Part shown: in pieces, positions 56,069 through 64,000 of the stretch
Numbering within the stretch: position 1 is the stretch's first letter
Layout of the letters: the number at the start of each line of letters is the position of its first letter
Assembly (NCBI GenBank): GCA_029582155.1
Contig: CM055905.1
Location: 5,520,062 to 5,584,061, forward strand
DNA: 64,000 nt
Direction: 5' to 3'
Source: Panopea generosa
Lineage: Eukaryota > Mollusca > Bivalvia > Adapedonta > Hiatellidae
The notes under the pieces: model-generated
Databases searched by the model: none
The model's input: only the letters and a program-made list of their open reading frames with translations
What the model was told of the DNA's origin: nothing
Translations under genes and position numbers: made by a program

Positions 56069-57435
56069 AGTGATACACAGGAATTACGATTATATTGTTA
56101 TAAATATTTCATCTGTTATATAAAATTGAAATATCGTATTTGTTATACTTCGATTTACATATCTATATTTTCAAGTTAAGCACAAAGCAGTTTGTTTGTT
56201 ATTGTTTTGATACTTCGCATGGGTAATAGTTCTTAACCATTCATCCACCCATGGAGAAATCATAATTCCCAGTTGTTCTCTAAAATTAACCGAAATATGT
56301 ACTTGTATTGTACTTTTACCTCAATTATACTGTTAGTACTTTAATTTGAAAAAAGCTATTGGCTTTAATGATACTTACTTTCAAACATATTTCCTAGGTT
56401 GTGAAATATACAATATTGCAAATGCGCATTTATACATTTCAATTATTTATTTCCAAAGCTGCATTAACAATTAATGACGAGATTAAATAATTTGTAACTA
56501 GGTAAAATTGAAATATTTTATTCTGGCAATTTTAATGACAAAGCGTCATTGTCAAAAGCAAGATCTTGGGTGGTATTCTTCGTCCATTCTTAAGAATATT
56601 CTTAAACGCAGTGAATACTGAAAACCCAGTTCGCAACCATGTGTTGAGACCGAAATTTGCAAGCTTGTAGGGACACCTAATTCATAGTGAAATGAACTTT
56701 CACAGTTATTCTATCTGCCATGTTAAACTAGATATCTAAGGTCGAAATTTGGATTTTTAAGCTGAAGTCAGAGAATATTATCAGGAATGGTTGGTGATTT
56801 CGACCCCTGTTGCTCAGATAATCGAATTTAGAGGATATATAATTCCTTCTAATGAAATGATACAGTACAAATATATTTGATCAATTTTGTTATGTTAGCA
56901 AAGATTAATTACCCACAATAATTAATTAGCCGCTGAAAGTTGTTGGATAAGTAAGACATATTGACATTACTTGAGTGTATTTATAGTAAAGATATAAGTA
57001 ATAAACTCCATGTATTTGACATTCACGAAACATGAACTTTCTGGCAACATTCTAAGTTTACGTGATCTCTTTGGGTTCCTTTACTTCGCATGTAATGCAT
57101 ATAAGTTCATATCTTGTGAACGCTCAACAAATAACGTTTATTCTTTGTTTAAAAAGTTGATAGTATAGACACAACACGAGCATATTGCAGATTTAAAAAT
57201 ATCCAATAATAAAGGTAATGTTCTATACATTTCTAATATAATGCAGGTGTTGAGAATGGATGGGGAGGGTTGCAACTAATGATGTAAAACTTGTAACCCG
57301 ATCTTTCTGCATTTTATTCGTTATTTATGCTACAAAATGATGCTTTGAACATTTTTGCAATAACATATTATTAAACTAAGTGTTGAGAACATTAACAATC
57401 ATAAATGATGTCGTAAAAATCTGTATATGACTCAC
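56069..57435. other. Intron 3 sequence with one MITE
   Basis: AT-rich intronic sequence of the HEPN-coiled-coil gene. Apart from the MITE at 56567-56808 nothing was recognised. Confidence 0.6.
56567..56808. mobile_element. Compact MITE (relative of 25283-26574)
   Basis: Starts GGGTGGTATTCTTCGTCC and ends GGTTGGTGATTTCGACCCC, an imperfect inverted pair. The interior shares TAGGGACACCTAATTC, TTATTCTATCTGCCATGTTA and AACTAGATATCTAAG with the larger copy. Confidence 0.65.
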
Positions 57436-57633
57436 ATTTTCCAGTTGTTCTGCGGTCGACTGACATTCGGGACGATCTTTGAAAGGTATATTGTGGCCAC
57501 CAAAATATTCATCCGAAACAATGCCATTATTGAACTTCAGAAGTGTAATCATAAGGTCAATATATTCTACCATTTCTTCTCTTGTGATTTCATTATCACC
57601 CGAGTGCATCACTTTGTTTCTTGCCACAATTAG
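57436..57633 (-). CDS. HEPN-coiled-coil gene, exon 3: R-N-x3-H motif
   Basis: 198 nt, phase 0 at both ends. Acceptor TATGTTCCAG|CTAATTGTG at 57633, donor GAAAAT|GTGAGT at 57436/57435. Encodes residues about 198-263, starting LIVARNKVMHSGDNEITREE. R202-N-x3-H207 is the HEPN-type active-site pattern, and human CXorf38 has an equivalent RNEIMHS-type segment as I recall. The rest (EEMVEYIDLMITLLKFN) is helical. HEPN domains are all-helical and often act as RNases or RNA-binding modules in defence and stress systems; the function here is unproven. Confidence 0.85.
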
Positions 57634-60139
57634 CTGGAACATATACTTATATAATAATGACGAACACAAAACTTCACGTGGTCGGAAGACCGCCTCCTTC
57701 GTTTATTATTTTACAGAACATAGTGTTTATTTGACAATTTGTTTAATATCTATGAGATAGTGAAAGGTGGTAAAACACTGAAAAATTATCACAAGTCAGC
57801 GGAGATTTGGATCGTGCATAATTAATCTAATATTTCCACAAATATTAAATTTCATTTTGTTGCGTTATCATTCTTTTCATGCCAACATTGTAGTAAGGTA
57901 CAATTAACTAATTTCTTGGACACACCGCCACATGCTGAAAGTGACGCAAGAAACACATAACTACAATGATGACACGTAAATGCAAAGTTTTGACATATTT
58001 ACCTTAAAACCAATGGATAAAATAATGGTTTCTACTATTAGTACTTCTTGATTTTCTTTTATTACTACTACTACCACTGCTATTACTACTACTTTTTCTA
58101 CTATTACTACTTCTACTAGTTCTACATCTACAATTATACAGCTATTACTATTTCTACTACCAAACTGCTATTACTATACTACACTACTACTACACTAATA
58201 CTACTACTGCTTCTACTATTATTTCCACAAGTACTACGACTACACTACTATAACCACCACACTACTACTTATTCTACTACTATTTATTTTCCGTTAATAC
58301 CAAATCCCTATTGAGGACCTAGGCATATGTCGTCAAAAAAAAAACAATTATATAATAATGTCTAACACAAACCATCACGTGATCAATCATATTAACGAAC
58401 AACACCTTGGACAAGAATACCACCATAGTTTATGTATAAAATAGCGGTTCACCATGTATTCTGACGAAAATAATTATGTTTTATTTGACGAGTTGATCTA
58501 GGTAGTAGTCTAAGCATTATATATATTTATATGCTTGCACTATATAGAGAATTTATATACTCGAGTGTCAGATTTTCATTTATTTATTTTGTATACACGT
58601 CTTAGTTTGCCAATGAGTTAATGTAACAAGATCATCTTAATATAAAAGAACGCTACTACTACACTTCTGCTACTACTACAATTACTACTACACAACTAAT
58701 ACTACTACCAATGTACTTCTATTACTACTACTGATAATAATAATCCACTGCTACTACTACTACACCACTAATACTATTACTACTATTTTCCCTAGAACAG
58801 TTTTTCACTGGAACTCCTTAGCTTCATATATATATATATACATATTCTGAAGTCAGCAGACTTGAACATATCTCACCATAAATTCTTAACATGTTTTTAT
58901 TTTAAACATTACAGCCGAAAAATCACTGTTTATTTTATACTTCTTTTTAATATAATTTTAATAAACTAACAGACTTTGTCGGTACGACGACGCAAACCTA
59001 TGTCTCCAAAAGGGGTTTGGCATTAAGGCAAGATAAATAGATACTATTACACTACTACTACTTCGACCACCACTTCTACTGCTACTACCACTACTGCTAC
59101 TACTACATTACTATCACTACTTCTATACTGTTACTGCTACTACAACTACTACTGCACTACTTCAAATAACACTTATACTACTACTATTTCTATTACTTCT
59201 ACTATTACTACTGCTACCAATTATATTTCTCTAACTACTACTACAGTACAACTACTGCTTCTTCTACTATTTCAACTACTACTACTACAACCACATAATT
59301 ACTGCTACACTAATACTACTTCTTCTGTACTACTTATAGTACACTACAACTACTGCTACTATTACTATACTACAACGACCACCACTACTCAAATTTTACT
59401 ACTGATACTACTACTGCTACTACTATATACTATTATTACACTACTACTTCTACACAAATACTTCTACTAATACTACAATTAATAATACTACTATTAATAC
59501 ATTACTACTGTTACTACTACTACTACAATTACTACTATAACTACTATCGTTACTAGTACTACTACAAGACTACTAGTACTATTACTACTAATACAATAAT
59601 TAATTTTACTAATACTACTACACTACTAGTGCTACTTCTTCTATCACTTCTTCTACTACTGCTACTACAAAACAAACACTTATACTACTACTACACTACT
59701 GGTACTACTACACTTCTTGTACCATTTCTACTACTATACTACTAGTGCTACTTCTACTACTATAAGTATTACTACACTACTAGTACATTGTACTACTTCT
59801 ACTACTACACGACTAGTACTTCTTCAACTTCAACATTACTAGTACTACTTCTACTACAACACCAGTAGTACTTCTTCCACACTGCTAGTTTTACTTCTAC
59901 TACTGCACTACTATTCTACTACTACAACACTACTAATAATACGACTACTACCTCTATTTCACTACTAATATCACTTCTACTATTATTACTACTACAACAG
60001 TACGTATACACTACTGCTATTACTTCTTCTATTCTTCTACTATACTACTACTACTGCTTCTACTACTATACTATTACTACTGCTACTACTTCACTACTAC
60101 TACTACACTACTAGTACTACTTGGAAGTTATATGCTCAC
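57634..60139. other. Intron 2 with long ACT-rich microsatellite
   Basis: 2506-bp intron. It holds the trinucleotide-like tract listed separately plus ordinary AT-rich sequence. Confidence 0.8.
58056..60120 (+). repeat. Long imperfect (ACT)n / (TAC)n microsatellite
   Basis: Dense ACT/CTA/TTC-type triplets in three blocks, about 58056-58290, 58645-58795 and 59040-60120, separated by unique sequence. The longest block is about 1.08 kb and ends about 20 bp before the splice donor at 60139. It is strongly strand-asymmetric: on the gene's minus strand it is AGT-rich. Confidence 0.9.
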
Positions 60140-60699
60140 CTTATCTAACACATTGTGATCCACCCCTCCAAACAATTTGCACGTGTTTATAATGTTAAAT
60201 ATAGCTGCGGCGTCTGTGTCTTTTAATCCTTTGTTGTCTTTATGTCCCATAGGCATAAATACCTTCGCAATTTCCCATTCCTGTAAATTAGTGGGAATTT
60301 GCAATACTTGACTGTTGGACCAATAAATGCCACTGGAAGAAGGATCGGTGCAAATTTTCAGTACAGAACTGAAAATAAATGCACATCTACAACAATCATT
60401 CCTGCATTCCCATTTTCCACCGTGTCGTTTTATGCCTTTTTCAACATCATGTTCATGATGAAACTGTCTTCGACAACCAGTGATTTTGCAATGTTGTGTT
60501 CCATGATGGTTAAAGTGATGACCATTGATATTACTGAACCAGTGATACTGATTCTCATAGTTCAAATGAAATTTATAAAATGAAGCAAATCGGCTAAGAA
60601 TCGAGTAATCAAGAGCATCCTTTGTTTCAACCAAACCTAACGAACATTTGATCCAATTTTTAAATCCAGCACTTTCAAATCGATGTAATATGTTACTAC
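60140..60699 (-). CDS. HEPN-coiled-coil gene, exon 2: CXorf38-like N-terminal domain
   Basis: 560 nt. Acceptor TTTTACAG|GTAGTAAC at 60699, donor GATAAG|GTGAGC at 60140/60139. Encodes residues 12-197 plus the last two bases of codon 11. FKNWIKCSLGLVETKDALD (23-41) and EWEIAKVFMPMGHKDNK (151-167) followed by DTDAAAIFNIINTCKLF match the signature order of the CXorf38/DUF4559 family as I know it (…KNW.K…, …WE.AK.FMP.G…D..A…L.N.C..F). Between them is a His/Cys-rich cluster (H71-C116, with HCKITGC, HHEHDVEKGIKRHGGKWEC and CCRC) that could bind a metal. The following exon supplies the R-N-x3-H motif. The damaged paralog retains only the first ~50 codons. Confidence 0.85.
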
Positions 60700-61387
60700 C
60701 TGTAAAATAAAATAATGAGTTAAATTTTAAAGCATTTGTTACATCAGCATTTGTTACATCAGTTTACAATATAATTCGCTTTCAGAAGGATCGTTACGTA
60801 TTGCCATCGAAGTCTTTAAAGAATCATTGTCCAATTGCAGCTACATGACCATAAAACGTACGCCTATTTTTCTTAATAAATAACTTCCCAAGGAATATTA
60901 AATATTTATGGAATATTTAGAAACAGAGAATTCAAATCAAATTAAGCTCCAAAACAAAAGCAAAAATGAACAGAAAACATTTAAAGAGAGTAAGAACATT
61001 GTACTAAAATTACTAAAATGGTAAGCCTTCACCGTCACGTGATATCTTGTTTAAAACGAGCAGCAATAAACTGACCACCGAAAGCGAAACGTCAGTTACT
61101 TTTAGTTTATATGTTTGTTTTTTTAATGGATTCACTTTTGAATTTTGGAGAAAGACCTAAAATACATTTATATGAATCATCTTGCAGTAAACTGGAAACT
61201 ATTCTTACATACAGTACTTGGACCGTGCTGGACTCGAACCCCAAACCCCCGAAGAGTAAACCTCTCACGCCACTATTACATTTCGCATAGTTATCATAGT
61301 GATGATAAAGTCCAAAATCTAAAACATATTTGTAGGCTCAAATTCTCCATTGATCCAAGATCTGCAAATGCAAACAGAAACAAATAC
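60700..61387. other. Intron 1
   Basis: AT-rich, with a possible reversed tRNA-like SINE head at 61205-61290. Contains the direct repeat GCATTTGTTACATCA twice near 60731-60763. Confidence 0.5.
61205..61290 (-). repeat. tRNA-like SINE head fragment
   Basis: On the minus strand TAATAGTGGCGTGAGAGG (box-A-like) and GGGGTTCGAGTCCAGCAC (box-B-like) at tRNA spacing. Stem pairing is poor and no clear body follows, so a tRNA gene is unlikely. Confidence 0.4.
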
Positions 61388-61418
61388 CTTGGTCAGGTTG
61401 ATTTTCTTTAGATGCCAT
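61388..61418 (-). CDS. HEPN-coiled-coil gene, exon 1 (start codon)
   Basis: Minus-strand ATG at 61418 in good context (GAACGATGG, A at -3 and G at +4). Encodes MASKENQPDQ plus the first G of codon 11, with donor CCAAG|GTATTT at 61388/61387. 31 nt gives phase 1, which is exactly what the acceptor at 60699 needs (G|GT, glycine). With this exon the coding sequence is 31+560+198+1434 = 2223 nt, an exact multiple of three, 740 residues. The exon is short, so the call depends on the fit of phase, start context and donor rather than on similarity. Confidence 0.6.
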
Positions 61419-61861
61419 CGTTCGGTGATATCAGAGTACATATAGTGTGACCCACCAAGTCAAAATTCAGACAGAATTGTCTAGAAATCTCATATCGGCC
61501 TCAAAATGTCACTTTCTAACGTAATCCCTTCAAAATAGAGTCCTGAAAAAACGAAAATGAGAACTATATTTCTTCTTTCTCCTCCATCATCTGCAAGTCG
61601 TGATTATTCAAAGACAATAATAGTTCGGGGAATCTGAAAAAAATTGTAAATTTAGTGATTCAACTTTACATTTCTATGTAATGATAGCCGATTCTTAAGA
61701 CAGGTTCTACTATGTTATTGATTAGTTACGATATGTGCCTTATAAGACGACTACAAAAATGTATAGGATACGTCTTACCAATCAGCTAGTCACATTTGTA
61801 AATTCACCGCACAAGTCTACTGATATCTTACAAAATTAATGTGCGTACTATTATTGAAATA

Positions 61862-62135
61862 TGACGGACCTAATTTGCTCAGTCGGTAGCGCGTCTAACT
61901 AACAATCCAGGGGTCGTGAGTTCGAATCTCCGCCCGTCCACATTTTCCGTGATGATTGATATACGACATTGTGTCTCATTATCATTCGTCTCTCACTACT
62001 GATTCAAGTGGGAAAGTTATCAGTTACTTGCGGATATGGGGGTACTCCAGTACTGGTTAACCTTTCAGAATCCCAGGACACAGTGGTTAGGTTAACTGAT
62101 CTCCTCGATGACATAAACACGGCGCTAAATATTCA
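61862..62135 (+). repeat. tRNA-derived SINE, family 1
   Basis: The head TTTGCTCAGTCGGTAGCGCG with CCAGGGGTCGTGAGTTCGAA is followed by the body CTGATTCAAGTGGGAAAGTT, CTTGCGGATATGGGGGTACT, ACTGGTTAACCTTTCAGAAT and the tail ATTCAATCAGTCAATC. Same family as 30577-30850. Confidence 0.8.
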
Positions 62136-63445
62136 ATCAGTCAATCCATATAAACATACCCTCGTCAAACTACTTCCTTATAGGTTTACCGTAAATTTGA
62201 CTATGAAACTGGAAACCTTTTCAATACCTATAATGTGTAGTCTAATCACCAAATGCTCAAGTTACATTACCTTCAACAATATGTCAAAATCCCTTTTTAC
62301 AACGCAGTTTTAATAAATACATTCACTGCAAAATACACACATACAAGATAACTACCAATATGTTTGTTAATGTATGGCCTTCCTCAATGAATTACATAGT
62401 TATAAATATAATTATTTTGATCTACAGGGTTTAAATCGATATTAAATTGGCCAATGATCTCAATGTGTGTATGTATCACGTTTAGTCATTCGTAAATATA
62501 TTTACCACAAAGTCAAACACCTTCGCAGTTTTAAACAATACACCTTTTCAAATATGAAGTTTAACGTCATTTTCAACATATTACATTTTATATATATATG
62601 GCAAATCCAGTTTTACAGGTGAAGAAAGATTTCTGAATGTATCTGAGCAGAACCACTATTCTTCAGAAAGTAATTAGCAAATTTTCTCACATAACATTCT
62701 TCCAGTTAGCTAGGCTCCAACCAAGGCCTCGGCAACTATAAAACCTTAGTAGCATTTTAATTCTATTTAATGGGAATAATCAGTATCTGGAGATATTTCT
62801 TTTATAAAAAAGAAACAACTTGTTTATGAATAACAAACATATTCGTGAATAACGTTCGATGCATTTATACCGGCCGAAACCTCTCTCAAACGTGAATAAA
62901 TCGTGTTTTATATCTATATTTACTGATCAGTAATTCTAATATGCAAATTATATGCACCGCTGACGGAAATGATCGTTAAACTTAAAACATGATATATACT
63001 CGGCCAATTCTGGCATCCTTCAGTTATGATGGCGTATGGTGTTAAGTGTCGCTTTTAACAAGTTTTCAGTTATATTGCGACGTCGTCTACTTGAGACAGT
63101 AGTCGAAGAGCTGCCCTACTGAAGTATCATGCCGCAGACACATGGTGTAATATCCCACCCAGTCATAATATACCGACACCGAACCGACCAGACCTAGAAC
63201 TGTCATCTAAATGCTGAGCACAAAGCGAGGACGATAGTACATTTTTCAAGTCTTTGGTATGACCTGGCCGAGGACATCCTTCAGTATGAGAACCGTCGCA
63301 AAATATGTGCAAAGACATAAATGCACGGAATTTTAACCCTGAGGGGCCGAGCCATAAACCATAGCCATGTCCACAGTACTATGCAGGAATCGGCCGTATA
63401 AATCTAATTTTAAACTAAACCGCTTAATCAGATTAAATCGATAAT
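62136..63445. other. AT-rich sequence upstream of the gene, nothing recognised
   Basis: Only short chance frames. No promoter could be called with confidence for the gene starting at 61418. Confidence 0.4.
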
Positions 63446-63640
63446 AACTGTGGAGCGCGTGGTCCAGTGGTAAAGCATTGAACCCATGATCGGAGGGTAG
63501 TTGGAAGGAAGGTCCTTCCCCACGACTATGTGTGGTGTCCTTAAGCAAGACGCTATATCCGCATATTCTAAGCACAGGTTCTACCCAGGATGACTTCGAA
63601 CGTGATAAGTATAAGTTCTAATAACTTGTTTCACAGTCGA
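63446..63640 (+). repeat. tRNA-derived SINE, family 3
   Basis: tRNA-Gly-like head GTGGAGCGCGTGGTCCAGTG and CCCATGATCGGAGGG, then GGTTCTACCCAGGATGACTT and CGAACGTGATAAG, matching the reversed copy at 21172-21332. Confidence 0.75.
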
Positions 63641-63884
63641 AGTAAAATACAAGTTATAACTAATCGATGATGACCGGAAATGTCCAAATATTGCGACGTC
63701 ATTGATATTAGATTCACGTTATTCTACAAGTAATGCCTAATTCAAATATCGGGGGAAATAGCGAGTATAAATACATGTATTTTACGATATTTTGCATCAG
63801 ACATAATCCAGATAGGCCCCAATTTATGCTATATATAAGAATTATACCAGTTTTTGTGTTGGATTAAGAAGGTAGTGTTTCTGG

Positions 63885-64000
63885 TTATTGCGCTTAGTCT
63901 CGAGTCAGCTTCTTGTGTAGAAACAGTACCGAATGTTGGTACGGAGAGATCAGCGGATCGAACAAGCAACATCTAGGATAAGCGGCCAACACTTGACTAC
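63885..64000 (-). repeat. tRNA-derived SINE, family 4, cut by window edge
   Basis: On the minus strand GTTGCTTGTTCGATCCGCTG (box-B region) leads to ACCAACATTCGGTACTGTTT, matching the family-4 copy at 27045-27175. Confidence 0.6.

Noticed and set aside
61862..61940. tRNA gene
   Set aside because: Same reasoning; degenerate acceptor stem and SINE body.
61969..62313. 114-residue plus-strand frame
   Set aside because: Overlaps the SINE body and tail; no similarity to a known protein and no splice context.

Overview
This is a eukaryotic, AT-rich, mostly non-coding window from an animal nuclear genome. The best guess is a bivalve mollusc. That rests on the mix of tRNA-derived SINEs, BEL/Pao and Ty3-type elements, and a gag family carrying a helix-hairpin-helix module that I associate with bivalves. 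The species cannot be told from the sequence. There are no bacterial features, CRISPR arrays or rRNA genes, and every tRNA-like sequence seen is a SINE head.

One host gene can be reconstructed on the minus strand: four exons at 61388-61418, 60140-60699, 57436-57633 and 49618-51051, all with GT/AG borders and matching phases, giving 740 codons. The product resembles the CXorf38 (DUF4559) family. It has a Cys/His-rich N-terminal domain, a HEPN-like domain with an R-N-x3-H motif, a long coiled coil made of near-identical 60-residue units, and a C-terminal membrane anchor. Two relatives lie in tandem on the same strand. One is a damaged copy (about 28576-31067) that keeps the first exon, half of the second and the coiled-coil exon with a frameshift, but lacks the HEPN core. 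The other is a coiled-coil last exon with a stop codon (31989-32450). The 3' flanks of the first two are also duplicated: about 14.4-23.3 kb is paralogous to about 36.5-45.7 kb. The locus is therefore a roughly 22 kb tandem segmental duplication.

The paralogous flanks work as a natural before/after experiment. A 34-bp motif is present once in the right copy (about 39.97 kb) and about 56 times in the left copy (17.6-19.5 kb). Two TTAA-type MITEs and a truncated LINE are present in the right copy, and the matching empty sites are visible in the left copy.

Layout from left to right. 0-6 kb: a decayed gag gene (minus strand) split by a 3986-bp TTAA-flanked element that holds SINEs and 185-bp tandem repeats. 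6.9-14.1 kb: a decayed BEL/Pao retrotransposon (minus strand) whose gag-protease linker has expanded into about 24 copies of an 84-bp (28-codon) in-frame repeat. 14.4-23.3 kb: duplicated flank, left copy. 23-28.5 kb: AT-rich sequence with MITEs and SINEs. 28.5-32.5 kb: damaged HEPN/coiled-coil paralogs. 32.6-36.1 kb: three abutting minisatellites. 36.5-45.7 kb: duplicated flank, right copy. 49.6-61.4 kb: the main gene, with a Ty3-type retrotransposon (51387-56068, antisense) in its third intron and about 2 kb of (ACT)n-like repeat in its second. 61.4-64 kb: SINEs and unremarkable sequence.
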